NCBI RefSeq assembly: GCF_008704715.1
Contig: NZ_CP023689.1
Span: forward strand, 8,680,001 to 8,744,000
Reading direction: 5' to 3'
DNA from: Streptomyces chartreusis
GTDB lineage: Bacteria; Actinomycetota; Actinomycetes; Streptomycetales; Streptomycetaceae
DNA length: 64,000 nt
The position numbers and the translations under genes are program-made. The notes under the pieces were generated by a model. The model searched no databases, was not told the DNA's origin, and saw nothing but the letters and a program-made list of their open reading frames with translations. How positions within the stretch are numbered: the stretch's first letter is position 1; each line of letters opens with the position of its first letter. Below are positions 25,481 through 34,434 of this stretch, piece after piece.

Positions 25481-25668
25481 TAGGCCCTGCCGTTTGGATC
25501 ATCTCGGCGTCGCGGGGCATGGCACGCACATCTGCGGCGTTGTCGTCGGTCGCCAACGCTCCGCGTTGACTCCCTCCTCCGCCTTGCAGCTGCACGCGCC
25601 ATGCCCCGCTCGGGTCGGATGAGAAGAACCGCACCTCAAGGCCGAGCTGATCCAAACGACAGGGCCTA
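25481..25668. mobile_element. 188-bp MITE-like element with 27-bp terminal inverted repeats
   Basis: The ends TAGGCCCTGCCGTTTGGATC (25481) and its near-perfect reverse complement ending at 25668 match over about 27 bases with two mismatches. Inside are further inverted repeats (GCGGGGCATGGC at 25512-25523 and GCCATGCCCCGC at 25598-25609). No transposase is encoded. The outer TAG/CTA probably contains a TA target duplication. The right end supplies the TAG stop codon of the MFS gene. Confidence 0.8.
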
Positions 25669-27159
25669 GTCGCGGACCGCCACGCGCTCCGCTTCCGCCT
25701 CCTTGGCGGTGGACTTGGCGACCACGACGGTCCGCTGCCCGCGGCGCGCGCGCAGTCCGGTGAGGGCGATCAGCAGCCCCACGACCGCGATCCCCGTGAT
25801 CACGACCAGAGCGGGCAGATAGCTGTCCAGCACGGCCTGCGGGGACGCCGGCTCCTTCGGCGCGTTCGCGGTCAGGACCGCCGTCACCACGGCCAGGAAC
25901 AGCGCGCCGCCCACCTGCACCGAGGTGTTGAGCAGACCCGAGACCATGCCCTGCTCGTGCTCGTCGACGCCGTTGGTGGCCTGGACGTTGAGCGACGGGA
26001 ACGTCAGCGCGAAGGCGGAGCCGACCAGCAGCATCGTCGGCAGGATCACCGCCGCGTAGAGCGGGTCGAGGTCGATGCGCAGGAACAGCAAATAGCCAGC
26101 GACCATCAGGGCGAAGCCGACCGCGATCAGCCGGGCGGTACCGAACCGGTCGATGACCGCACCGACCTTCGTCGCCGACAGCGCCACGAGCGCACCCGCG
26201 GGCAGGAAGGCCAGTGCCGTGTGCAGCGCCGACCAGCCGAGCAGTTGCTGCATGTACAGAGTCACCAGGAACTGGAAGCCGATGTAGCTGCCGACGAACG
26301 TCAACGCGCCCAGTTGCGCCCGCACCTGCGCCCCGGAACGCAGCACGCCCAGCCGGATCAGCGGGCTCGGGCTGCGCCGCTCGACCAGGACGAAGGCGGT
26401 GAGCAGGACGGCGACCGCGACGAAGGACAGGATCGTGCGGGCCGATCCCCAGCCGGCCTCGGGGGCCTGTACGACGGTGAACACGAGCAGCAGCATCGAC
26501 GCGGTGCCGAGGACGGCGCCGGGGATGTCGTAGCCGCCCTCCGCCTTCTCCCGCTCGCTGCGCGGCAGCAGCTTCAGGCCGACGGCCAGGGCTATCAGCG
26601 CGATGGGCGCGGGCAGCAGCATCGTCAGACGCCAACTGGCCTCGGTGAGCAGGCCGGAGAAGACGAGGCCCATCGAGTAGCCGGTGGCGCCGCAGGTCGT
26701 GTAGATCGACAGGGCGCGGTTGCGCACCGGGCCCTCGGCGAAGGTCGTGGTGATGATGGACAGGCCCGCCGGTGCCGTGAACGCCGCGGCCAGGCCCTTG
26801 ATGAAGCGGCTGGCGATCAGCAGCGGACCCGAGTCGACGAGACCGCCGAGCAGCGAGGCCACCGCGAAGACGCCCAGGGCCACCAGGAACACCTGGCGCC
26901 GGCCCAGCAGATCGGCGGTGCGTCCGCCGAGGAGGAGCAGGCCGCCGTAGCCCAGGATGTAGCCGCTGACGATCCATTGCAGGGTCGAGGTCGAAAGGCC
27001 CAGGTCGGCGCCGATGGACGGCAGGGCCACGCCCACCATCGACACGTCCAGCGCGTCCAGGAACATCGCGGCGCACAGCACCAGCAGGGTGCCCCACAGC
27101 CGGGGCGTCCAGCGGGCCGTGGAGGACGCGGCCGCCGGGGAGTTGAGCGGAGAGGTCAT
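25666..27159 (-). CDS. MFS transporter, 14-helix DHA2 type
   Basis: This 497-residue membrane protein starts with WTPRLWGTLLVLCAAMFLDALDVSMVGVALP, the motif D1 region of DHA2 drug:proton antiporters. It has the motif A loop GGRTADLLGRRQVF and motif C-like glycine/proline helices, with about 14 membrane segments in all. It should export drugs or metabolites by proton antiport. ATG 27159 has no Shine-Dalgarno, so it may be leaderless. The stop codon TAG lies inside the terminal repeat of a MITE-like element, so the native C-terminus may have been altered. It is divergent from a MarR regulator, its likely repressor. Confidence 0.9.
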   Translation of the reverse strand: MTSPLNSPAAASSTARWTPRLWGTLLVLCAAMFLDALDVSMVGVALPSIGADLGLSTSTLQWIVSGYILGYGGLLLLGGRTADLLGRRQVFLVALGVFAVASLLGGLVDSGPLLIASRFIKGLAAAFTAPAGLSIITTTFAEGPVRNRALSIYTTCGATGYSMGLVFSGLLTEASWRLTMLLPAPIALIALAVGLKLLPRSEREKAEGGYDIPGAVLGTASMLLLVFTVVQAPEAGWGSARTILSFVAVAVLLTAFVLVERRSPSPLIRLGVLRSGAQVRAQLGALTFVGSYIGFQFLVTLYMQQLLGWSALHTALAFLPAGALVALSATKVGAVIDRFGTARLIAVGFALMVAGYLLFLRIDLDPLYAAVILPTMLLVGSAFALTFPSLNVQATNGVDEHEQGMVSGLLNTSVQVGGALFLAVVTAVLTANAPKEPASPQAVLDSYLPALVVITGIAVVGLLIALTGLRARRGQRTVVVAKSTAKEAEAERVAVRD

Positions 27160-27172
27160 GCCGAGGACACTA

Positions 27173-27207
27173 CATGCGCATGCATGAGATGCAAATGCAT
27201 TTAATGC
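27173..27207. promoter_or_regulatory. cluster of overlapping TGCAT palindromes between MFS and MarR genes
   Basis: Three perfect short palindromes follow each other: CATGCGCATG (27173-27182), TGCAT-GAG-ATGCA (27181-27193) and GCATT-T-AATGC (27197-27207). They fill the space between the divergent starts and are the natural operators of the MarR protein. Confidence 0.7.
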
Positions 27208-27244
27208 GAGTGCAATGATCGTGGAATTCTGCTACGGTGCGCCC

Positions 27245-27634
27245 ATGGCGGCGAAGAAGGCCGAGCAGGCGCTCGTGGACCAGTGGCGGGACATCCTGGC
27301 GCTGCATGCGCGCACCCAGTGCGAACTCGACCGCGCACTGCATCAACACGGCCTGTGCGCCAGTGACTTCGAGGTCCTGGACGTCCTGGCCGGCGGCTCG
27401 GCGCGCCGTGGCTCGTCGCTGCGGGTGCAGGAGATCTCCGAGCGCGTCCATCTCAGTCAGAGCGCGCTGTCCCGGCTGATCGCCCGGCTGGAGAAGGACG
27501 GCCTCGTGGAGCGCTGCATGTGCGCGCAGGACCGGCGCGGCGTGGTGGTGGCCCTCACGGCCAAGGGGCGCGCGCTGCACGGCGAGGTGCTGCCGCTGCA
27601 GCGCGCGGTGCTGACCAGGATGCTGACGAACTGA
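27245..27634 (+). CDS. MarR family transcriptional regulator
   Basis: From ATG 27245 the protein has 129 residues with the winged-helix core of MarR: LRVQEISERVHLSQSALSRLIARLEKDGLVER followed by the wing CAQDRRGVVVALTAKGR. It is divergent from the MFS exporter, the standard arrangement of a drug-responsive repressor and its pump. Two cysteines in the wing region (RCMCAQ) and another pair near the N-terminus could allow redox sensing, which is only an inference. Confidence 0.92.
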   Translation: MAAKKAEQALVDQWRDILALHARTQCELDRALHQHGLCASDFEVLDVLAGGSARRGSSLRVQEISERVHLSQSALSRLIARLEKDGLVERCMCAQDRRGVVVALTAKGRALHGEVLPLQRAVLTRMLTN

Positions 27635-27658
27635 CCCGCGCACGGGCCGGGTCCGGCG

Positions 27659-28393
27659 TCAGATGACGGCGGACTTCTCCCGCCACAGCGCGCCGATGGA
27701 GGCGTCGCCGCTCACCTGCGGGAAGGGCAGCCGGTTCCACAGCGACAGGTAGAGCAGGTCGGCCGGACCGGAGATCTCGCAGTCCGCCGGGGCGGTGTCG
27801 CCGCGCTCGGTCACGGGCGGCTCCTGCGAAAGCCGTACGGTCCACACGGCGTCGTCCGTGTCGGTCGCCCGCACTCGCAGCACCCGGGGTTCGGCGCTGC
27901 GGACGCGGCTCTTGGACCGGGCGTGGAAGCCGCGCAGCAGCTCGTCGACGCCGTCCGCGGCGAAGCCGGTCCCGATCTCGTCCGGGGTGCCGCCGAGCGC
28001 GGACTGGGCGTCGAAGCGGTGGATCGTCGTCTCGTGCGCCTGCCTGCGGGCCCAGAACGCCAGCGGGGTCGGGGCGGGCAGGAAGTGCCAGCACTCCACG
28101 TCGGCGGGTGCGTCCGTGAGCGTGTCGACCAGGTGGCGGTGGCCCTCCCGGAACCAGGTGAGCAGCTCCGCCCCGTCGAGGTCGGGCAGGCCGCCGTCCG
28201 GCTGGTAGGAGGTGTACCCCTCGGTCACGAACGCCGCCGCCCAGCGGTGCACCGTCCCGGTGTGCCGCACCAGGTCCCGCACCTGCCACTGCGGGCAGGT
28301 CGGAACCTTGGCGTCCGTGCCCGCCTGCTCGGCGGACGCGGCCAGCAGCAGGCCCTCACGGTCCAGTGTGCGCACGAAGTCGGCTGTCTCCAT
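27659..28393 (-). CDS. maleylpyruvate isomerase family mycothiol-dependent enzyme
   Basis: The 244-residue protein has the DinB-like four-helix N-terminal domain of the TIGR03083 family (VPTCPQWQVRDLVRHTGTVHRWAAAF with the first metal His, and a later RRQAHETTIHRFDAQ with the HxxxH-type metal site) and a C-terminal MDMPI domain. Members use mycothiol as cofactor for isomerisation or conjugation; the substrate is unknown. ATG 28393 has only a pyrimidine-rich context and no good ribosome-binding site. It converges on the MarR gene and is divergent from the DM13 protein gene. Confidence 0.85.
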   Translation of the reverse strand: METADFVRTLDREGLLLAASAEQAGTDAKVPTCPQWQVRDLVRHTGTVHRWAAAFVTEGYTSYQPDGGLPDLDGAELLTWFREGHRHLVDTLTDAPADVECWHFLPAPTPLAFWARRQAHETTIHRFDAQSALGGTPDEIGTGFAADGVDELLRGFHARSKSRVRSAEPRVLRVRATDTDDAVWTVRLSQEPPVTERGDTAPADCEISGPADLLYLSLWNRLPFPQVSGDASIGALWREKSAVI

Positions 28394-28542
28394 GGGGGAG
28401 AGTGTGCCGGATGGAGAGGGCTCCACGGGAGACGGGCCTCCGCGTCGACGTAAGACTTTCGTCATCACGCCGCGTGTACACGGCGGGCTCCGGGTTCCGT
28501 TGAATGGACGGCGACGGACGACTACCGGAAAGCGAGACGGGT

Positions 28543-29079
28543 ATGGGGCGCGTGCGGAAGGCGCTGTGGGGGCCGCTGGGACTCGGGGTGCTGGTGCTGG
28601 TCCTCGTCGCGGGCGGCCTCGGGCTGTACTGGTTCCAGCCGTGGAAGCTGTGGCAGGACACGACCGTGGAGGAGGCCCTGCCCGCCGCGGTGGGAACCTC
28701 CGCACCGGCCTCGACGGCACCCGGGCCGAAGACGTTGGCGGGCGGTGAGCTGATCAGCCATGAGCACGCGACCTCGGGCTCGGTGAAACTGCTGCGGCTG
28801 GCCGACGGTTCCCATGTCCTGCGGCTGGAGAACCTCGACACCAGCAACGGACCGGACCTGCGGGTGTGGCTGACGGACGCGCCGGTGAAGGAGGGCGTGG
28901 GCGGCTGGCGCGTGTTCGACGACGGCGCGCACATCAGCCTCGGCCGGCTCAAGGGCAACAAGGGAAGCCAGAACTATGCCGTGCCGGGGGATGTCGATCT
29001 GTCCCGGTACAGCAGCGTCAGCATCTGGTGCGACCGCTTCGATGTGTCCTTCGGTGCCGCGGAGCTCGCCCGGGTGTGA
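28543..29079 (+). CDS. DM13 domain-containing membrane-anchored protein
   Basis: The 178-residue protein has one N-terminal membrane helix (about residues 9-30, GLGVLVLVLVAGGLGLYWF) and an extracytoplasmic DM13 domain with GSVKLLRLADGSHVLRLENL, TSNGPDLRVWL and the terminal IWCDRFDVSFGAAEL. DM13 domains are suspected to carry out electron transfer or hydroxylation through their conserved cysteine, but the bacterial role is unknown. Start chosen at ATG 28543; an upstream ATG at 28504 would add a polar leader before the helix. Confidence 0.85.
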   Translation: MGRVRKALWGPLGLGVLVLVLVAGGLGLYWFQPWKLWQDTTVEEALPAAVGTSAPASTAPGPKTLAGGELISHEHATSGSVKLLRLADGSHVLRLENLDTSNGPDLRVWLTDAPVKEGVGGWRVFDDGAHISLGRLKGNKGSQNYAVPGDVDLSRYSSVSIWCDRFDVSFGAAELARV

Positions 29080-29085
29080 GGACGC

Positions 29086-29475
29086 TCAGGACGAAGTCGG
29101 GAACAGGCAGAACTCGTTGTCCTCGGGGTCGGTCAGCACCCAGTGGTCCTCGTGGCGGGTCCGCACGGTCGCGCCGAGCGCGGTGAGCCGGGCGATCTCG
29201 GTCTCCGGGTCGGCGGAGACCAGGTCCAGGTGCAGTCGGTTCTTGCCGCGCTTGGGCTCCGGGACGAGCTGACACCACAGCCGGGGGCCGCCGCCGACGG
29301 GTTCGACCAACACGGTGGGGTCGTCCTCCAGGCCGGCGATGCCCCGGGCCCGCAGTCGGGCGAGCTCGGCGTCGTCGTACGGGGCGACGGCGTAACCGTC
29401 GAGGGCGGCGGCCCAGAAGCGAGCGGTGGCGGCCGGACGGGCACAGTCGATGACGATGTCGTGGAGTCGTGCCAT
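29086..29475 (-). CDS. VOC family (glyoxalase-like) protein
   Basis: This 129-residue protein is a single glyoxalase_6-like unit: LHDIVIDCARPAATARFWAAALD, a central NRLHLDLVSADPE metal strand and the end GATVRTRHEDHWVLTDPEDNEFCLF. The VOC fold binds a divalent metal and acts as dioxygenase, lyase or antibiotic-binding protein; no specific function can be given. ATG 29475. Its stop is 6 bases from the stop of the convergent DM13 gene. The MFS gene lies 68 bases upstream on the same strand. Confidence 0.88.
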   Translation of the reverse strand: MARLHDIVIDCARPAATARFWAAALDGYAVAPYDDAELARLRARGIAGLEDDPTVLVEPVGGGPRLWCQLVPEPKRGKNRLHLDLVSADPETEIARLTALGATVRTRHEDHWVLTDPEDNEFCLFPTSS

Positions 29476-29543
29476 CCGGTCATCATCCGCGGCGCGGGCG
29501 GGACCGACAATGCGCCGGGCCCGCAACGCGCGCTCCGACGGGG

Positions 29544-30758
29544 TCAGTTCGGCACCGCGCGCCGGGTGGCGACGCCGATGAGCGTGGCGATGGCCGCGAG
29601 TACGGCGACGCTGGTCAGGGCGACGGGCAGGGAGATCCAGTCCGCCATGAAGCCGATGGCGGGCGGGCCGAGGAGCATGCCGCCGTAGCCGAAGGTCGAG
29701 GCCGTGGCTACGCCGCTCGGGCCGGCGAGGGTGCCCGCGCGTTCGACGGCCACGGGGAAGAGGTTGGCCAGGCCGAGGCCGGTCACCGCGAAGCCGAGCA
29801 GCGCGGCCCACAGGCTCGGCGCGAGCGAACCGAGCAGCATTCCGGCCGCGGCGGTGGCGCCGCCCGCGATGACGGTACGGCCGTGACCGAGCCGTTCGAG
29901 CAGGGCCGTACCGCTGAGCCGGCCGATGGTCATGGCCAGCGCGAAGCAGGTGTAGCCGAGGGCGGCGACACCGGACGAGGCGTCCAGGTCCTGTTCGAGG
30001 TGCAGGGCGCCCCAGTCGGCCATGGCGCCCTCGCCGTAGGCCGTGCACCCGGCGATCAGGCCGAAGACGATCACCAGACCGCGGACTCGGCCCTGCGGGC
30101 GGCGGGAGGTCTCGGGGGCGGAGGGTGCGGAGGGTGCGGGGGGCGGGGCGGACGGCGGCTCGTGGCGCAGCAGCGTCGGGGCGGCCACCGCCGTCACGAG
30201 CAGTCCGACGACGGCGAGGCCCGCGAGGTGCAGGGTGGGGGAGAGGGCCCCCGCGACCAGTCCGCCGAGGCCCGCGCCGACCATGCCGCCGAGGCTGAAG
30301 GCCGCGTGGAAGCTGGGCATGATCGGCCGGCGCAGGGCGGTGACGAGGTCCACGGCCGCGCTGTTGAAGGCGACGTTGATGCCGCCGTAGGCCGCTCCGA
30401 AGATCAGCAGGACGGCGCCGAGGGCGAGCACCGAGTGGGTCAGCGGGGGCAGGGCCACGCTGAGGGACAGGAGTACGGCGCACACGACCGTGACCTGGTG
30501 GCTGCCGTAGCGGCGGCAGAGCCGGCCGGTCAGCGTCATGGTGAGGACGGCGCCGGCGGAGACGCCGAGGAGGGCGAGGCCGAGGTCACCGGCGGAGGCG
30601 CCGGTCTGGTGCTTGATGGCGGGGATCCGGACGACCCAGCCGGCGAAGAGGAAGCCGTCCAGGGCGAAGAAGGCGGTGATGGCTGTACGCAGGCGGGTCA
30701 GGTCGCGGCTGGTGCCCGGCACGACATTGTGCTGACGGGCTTTGTTTATTTGCGGCAC
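29544..30758 (-). CDS. MFS transporter (12-helix, YbjJ/FucP-like)
   Basis: The 404-residue membrane protein has about 12 helices, the motif A-like loop LTGRLCRRYGSHQV, and a central FGAAYGGINVAFNSAAVD segment typical of the YbjJ/fucose-permease-like group. A proline-rich cytoplasmic loop (about residues 195-220) separates the two halves. The substrate is unknown. The GTG at 30758 has no Shine-Dalgarno; a second GTG at 30722 would remove 12 residues and still precede helix 1. It is divergent from the glutamate-cysteine ligase gene. Confidence 0.88.
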   Translation of the reverse strand: MPQINKARQHNVVPGTSRDLTRLRTAITAFFALDGFLFAGWVVRIPAIKHQTGASAGDLGLALLGVSAGAVLTMTLTGRLCRRYGSHQVTVVCAVLLSLSVALPPLTHSVLALGAVLLIFGAAYGGINVAFNSAAVDLVTALRRPIMPSFHAAFSLGGMVGAGLGGLVAGALSPTLHLAGLAVVGLLVTAVAAPTLLRHEPPSAPPPAPSAPSAPETSRRPQGRVRGLVIVFGLIAGCTAYGEGAMADWGALHLEQDLDASSGVAALGYTCFALAMTIGRLSGTALLERLGHGRTVIAGGATAAAGMLLGSLAPSLWAALLGFAVTGLGLANLFPVAVERAGTLAGPSGVATASTFGYGGMLLGPPAIGFMADWISLPVALTSVAVLAAIATLIGVATRRAVPN

Positions 30759-30942
30759 AAACTCAGGCTAGGTGGGTGCGAGACGGGCGGCAAGGGGGAT
30801 CTGACGTGGGCCGGAACACGGGATGGGGCATCTCCGGCTCGCGCACCCGACCGGACCGACGTCGTCCCCTGACTGTCCCGGTGCCGTCCGAAGTGCCACT
30901 CTGGGACGAGAGGTATCCGCCGAGGGGACTCGGGAGGGCACG

Positions 30943-32418
30943 ATGGGACGTGACGTTCCGGCCCTGGTGTTCACGCGGGAGGATCGCCGCCGGTACCGGG
31001 ACAAGATGCACACCTGCCTCGACGTGCTGGCCCAGATGCTGCGCGAGTCGACCTTCGAGAGCGAGCGGCCGCAGGTCGGGCTGGAGATCGAGCTCAACCT
31101 GGTCGACGCCGACGGGCGGCCGGCGATGCGCAACACCGACGTCCTGCGGGCCATCGCAGATCCCGCCTGGTCGAGCGAGCTGGGCCGCTTCAACCTGGAG
31201 ATCAACATCCCGCCGCGCGAGCTGACGACCGGCGGGCCCGGGGCGTGGGAGCAGGCCATCCGTGAAGCGCTCAACCACGCCGAGGAACGCGCCTCCGCCG
31301 TGGGCGCACACCTGATCATGGTCGGCATCCTGCCGACGCTGGGCGAGACCGACGTGGACGAGACCGCGCTGTCCGGCGATCCGCGCTACCGGCTGCTCAA
31401 CGAGCAGATCTTCGCCGCGCGGGGCGAGGACCTCCGGATCACCGTCGACGGGGTGGAGCGCCTGTCGACGTACGCCGACACCATCACCCCCGAGGCCGCC
31501 TGCACCAGCACGCAATATCACCTCCAGGTCTCGCCGCGGGAGTTCGCCGACTACTGGAACGCCGCCCAGGCGGTCGCCGGCGTACAGATCGCCCTCGCGG
31601 CGAACTCGCCGTACCTCTTCGGCAAGGAGCTGTGGCGCGAGACGCGCATCCCGCTGTTCGAGCAGGCCACGGACACCCGTCCGGTGGAGATCAAGGCGCA
31701 GGGCGTACGGCCCCGGGTGTGGTTCGGGGAGCGCTGGATCACCAGCGTCTTCGACCTCTTCGAGGAGAACGTGCGCTACTTCCCGGCCCTTCTGCCGCTG
31801 TGCGACGACGAGGACCCGCAGGAGGCGCACGACCGCGGCGACGCACCGCAGCTGGGCGAACTGACCCTGCACAACGGCACGATCTACCGCTGGAACCGCC
31901 CCGTCTACGCCGTCACCGAGAGCGGCCCCCATCTGCGCATCGAGAACCGGGTCCTGCCCGCCGGCCCCACCGTCGCCGACACCATCGCCAACGGCGCCTT
32001 CTACTACGGCCTCACGCGCGCCCTGGTCGACGACGACCGGCCGGTCTGGACCCGGATGTCCTTCTCGGTGGCCGAGGAGAACCTCCACACCGCCGCCCGC
32101 GACGGCATCGACGCCCGCCTGTACTGGCCCGGCATGGGCGAGGTCCCGGTCACGGAACTGGTGTTGCGGCGCCTGCTGGCCCAGGCCCACCGGGGCCTGG
32201 AACTCGCCGGCATGGACGCGGCCTGGCGCGAACCCCTGCTCGGCATCATCGAGCAGCGCTGCGTCACCGCCCGCAACGGCGCCCTGTGGCAGGCGGAGAC
32301 GGTCCACCACCTGGAGAAGGCCGGCACCGACCGAGACGAGGCGCTGCGGCGGATGACCCGGACCTACATGGAGTACATGCATCTGAACGCGGCCGCCCAC
32401 ACCTGGCCGGTGGACTGA
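30943..32418 (+). CDS. glutamate-cysteine ligase family protein (GCS2)
   Basis: This 491-residue ATP-grasp-unrelated GCS2 enzyme shows VGLEIELNLVDADGR (substrate/metal Glu residues), FNLEINIPPREL, STQYHLQVSP and the late HLRIENRVLPAGPT, the order seen in PF04107 proteins. The family joins glutamate to cysteine or another amine; actinomycetes also use members in ergothioneine and related thiol pathways. No ergothioneine genes lie next to it, so the product is open. ATG 30943 follows GGGAGG at 8 bases. Transcribed alone, convergent with the oxidoreductase gene. Confidence 0.88.
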   Translation: MGRDVPALVFTREDRRRYRDKMHTCLDVLAQMLRESTFESERPQVGLEIELNLVDADGRPAMRNTDVLRAIADPAWSSELGRFNLEINIPPRELTTGGPGAWEQAIREALNHAEERASAVGAHLIMVGILPTLGETDVDETALSGDPRYRLLNEQIFAARGEDLRITVDGVERLSTYADTITPEAACTSTQYHLQVSPREFADYWNAAQAVAGVQIALAANSPYLFGKELWRETRIPLFEQATDTRPVEIKAQGVRPRVWFGERWITSVFDLFEENVRYFPALLPLCDDEDPQEAHDRGDAPQLGELTLHNGTIYRWNRPVYAVTESGPHLRIENRVLPAGPTVADTIANGAFYYGLTRALVDDDRPVWTRMSFSVAEENLHTAARDGIDARLYWPGMGEVPVTELVLRRLLAQAHRGLELAGMDAAWREPLLGIIEQRCVTARNGALWQAETVHHLEKAGTDRDEALRRMTRTYMEYMHLNAAAHTWPVD

Positions 32419-32430
32419 CCGGAGCCGCGG

Positions 32431-33543
32431 TCATCGGGCGCCGGCACCCCGCCATTCCGTGGCCGCGGTCAGCGGTACGGACACGGGCGGCTGTACCGAG
32501 GTAGTCAGCTCGATGCGGCGGCCCTCGGACGCCGAGCGCAGGAGCGCGGTCATCGTCTCCAGTACATGCAGGGCGAGTTCGCCGCTTGCGCGGGGTGCTC
32601 GCCGCGGGCCGGCGGTGACGAAGTCCAGCAGGCCGACGCCACGGGCGCCGTCGACGTAGCCCGCCGAGACCGGCTGTGTGCGCCACTGGGTGTCGCCGAG
32701 TGCGAAGAGCCGGACCTCGCCGTCGAAGCGGTTCGGGTCGGGCACCGCGAGCGTGCCGGTCTCGCCGTGCACCTCGATCGGTGTGGCGGTCGTGGCCACG
32801 CCGTCGAAGCTGGTCGTGATCGTCGTCAGCGTCCCGCCGACGTGCTCCAGCACGCCGCTTACGTGCGTGTCGACCTCGACCGGGATGCGCTCGCCCGCGC
32901 GCGGACCGGAGCCGATGACGCGCTCGTCGCGCAGCCGGCCGGCCGCCCCCGTCACGGCACGCACAGGCCCCAGCAGATGGACCAGGGACGCGAGATAGTA
33001 CGGCCCCATGTCCAGCAGCGGGCCGCCGCCGGCGGTGTAGTAGAAGTCGGGGTGCGGATGCCAGCGTTCGTGGCCCGGCGTGACCATCACCGCCGACGCG
33101 AACTGGGGGCGCCCGATGGTCCCCGCGGCCACGGCCGCCCGCGCGGTCTGGATGCCGGAGCCCAGGACGGTGTCCGGGGCGCAGCCCACGGTGACGCCCG
33201 CCTTCGCGGCTGCCTCCAACACGGTGTGCGCGTCGGCGAGTTCGGCCGTCAGCGGCTTCTCCCCGTACACGTTCTTGCCGTGGCCGATCGCGCGCAGGGC
33301 GATCTCGGCGTGCGCCGCGGGGACGGTGAGGTTGAGGACCGTGTCCACGTCCGGGCTGCTCAGCAGCTCCTCCACGCCCATGGCCTCGACGCCGGGTACT
33401 TCCGCCGCGACGGCGGCCGAGCGGGAGGCGTCGAGGTCGGCGACCGCCGTGACGCGTACCGCGGGGTGGCCGACGAGCGTGTCCAGGTAGGCACGGGAGA
33501 TGACGCCGAGTCCTACGATGCCGATGCGGTGCGCGTCGCCCAC
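32431..33543 (-). CDS. Gfo/Idh/MocA family oxidoreductase
   Basis: The 370-residue enzyme has the NAD(P) Rossmann start IGIVGLGVISRAYL, the family motif GKNVYGEKPL with the catalytic Lys, and a C-terminal alpha/beta domain. Members oxidise or reduce sugars, inositols and related polyols. GTG 33543 lies inside the end of the upstream ThuA-like gene (31-base overlap) with AGAGGGG before it, so the two genes are translationally coupled. Together with ThuA and the LacI-type palindrome upstream this is probably a sugar-use operon. Confidence 0.92.
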   Translation of the reverse strand: MGDAHRIGIVGLGVISRAYLDTLVGHPAVRVTAVADLDASRSAAVAAEVPGVEAMGVEELLSSPDVDTVLNLTVPAAHAEIALRAIGHGKNVYGEKPLTAELADAHTVLEAAAKAGVTVGCAPDTVLGSGIQTARAAVAAGTIGRPQFASAVMVTPGHERWHPHPDFYYTAGGGPLLDMGPYYLASLVHLLGPVRAVTGAAGRLRDERVIGSGPRAGERIPVEVDTHVSGVLEHVGGTLTTITTSFDGVATTATPIEVHGETGTLAVPDPNRFDGEVRLFALGDTQWRTQPVSAGYVDGARGVGLLDFVTAGPRRAPRASGELALHVLETMTALLRSASEGRRIELTTSVQPPVSVPLTAATEWRGAGAR

Positions 33544-34223
33544 AGCATGCCCCTCTCGATGACGGTGCGGACCGCGGGGTGTTCCAGTACGTCGAGGCTG
33601 TGCCCCGGGGTCGTCACGACGACGCGTCCGGCGCCCCACCGACGGGTCCACACCGCCGGCGAGGTGACCGGGCGGTGCCAGGGATGCCACGGCCGGACCG
33701 GATGGGTCGTCGTGGCGAGCACGTCGATCAGGTCGTCGTGGAGCACCCAGTACTGCTCGGTGTCCAGCTCGAAGTCCTCGATACCGGCGGTGATGGGGTG
33801 TTCGCGGCCGAGCTCGGTGATGCTGACGCTGTGCGGCAGGTAGTTGTCCTCCTGGCCGCCCCGGCGCTCGCACGGCTCCTTGCCCGGATGCGTCGCGAAC
33901 TGCCCGCCCACCAGATGGAGATAGTCGGACGAGGCCCGGAACGAGTCGGCGATCCCGCCGTGCCAGCCGGTGAGGCCGGTGCCCGCGACGACCGCCCCGC
34001 TCAGCCCCGCCAACTGCTCGGCGGTGATCTGCGACATCGTCACGCACTGCACGACGAGGTCGGTGCCGGACATCGCGTCGGCGTCGGCGTAGACGTCGGT
34101 GGACTCCTCGATCCGGACGGCGTACCCGTTGGCGCGCAGGAAGGGCAGGAACAGTTCCGTCGCCCGGACCGGCTGATGCCCCTCCCATCCGCCGCGGACC
34201 ACCAGGGCGTTCTTGCGCGTCAT
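33513..34223 (-). CDS. ThuA-like domain protein (sugar utilisation)
   Basis: The 236-residue protein matches the ThuA family (class I glutamine-amidotransferase-like fold, named from trehalose utilisation): NALVVRGGWEGHQPV at the start, a middle GTGLTGWHGGIADSF, and HPITAGIEDFELDTEQYWVL near the end. The classical catalytic triad is not required in the family and the exact role is unknown. ATG 34223 has GAAGGGA 7 bases upstream. It is the first gene of an operon with the Gfo/Idh/MocA enzyme. Confidence 0.9.
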   Translation of the reverse strand: MTRKNALVVRGGWEGHQPVRATELFLPFLRANGYAVRIEESTDVYADADAMSGTDLVVQCVTMSQITAEQLAGLSGAVVAGTGLTGWHGGIADSFRASSDYLHLVGGQFATHPGKEPCERRGGQEDNYLPHSVSITELGREHPITAGIEDFELDTEQYWVLHDDLIDVLATTTHPVRPWHPWHRPVTSPAVWTRRWGAGRVVVTTPGHSLDVLEHPAVRTVIERGMLWATRTASAS

Positions 34224-34319
34224 CTCGTCCCTTCACGGGGCGTCGCACGCCCCCGTCGCCAGACAGCCCCCTCACTATGTGCCGACCGCGTACGCAGGGG
34301 AAAGGCCGACGGGGCGACG

Positions 34320-34330
34320 CGAAAGTTTCG
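34320..34330. promoter_or_regulatory. LacI-type operator candidate CGAAAGTTTCG
   Basis: CGAAA and TTTCG arms surround a central G, 97 bases upstream of the ThuA start. Motifs of this form (GAAA-S-TTTC) are known operator cores for LacI-family regulators of xylan and other sugar genes in Streptomyces. The region 34224-34434 holds no gene. Confidence 0.55.
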
Positions 34331-34434
34331 CCCCGGAAGAGCACCCGGAAGGGTCGCGGCAGAGCCCCGGAAGGGCCGCGGAACAGCTCCGGTACAGCCC
34401 GGGAGAATCCTGGACGGGCCCTTGAACTCCCCGC

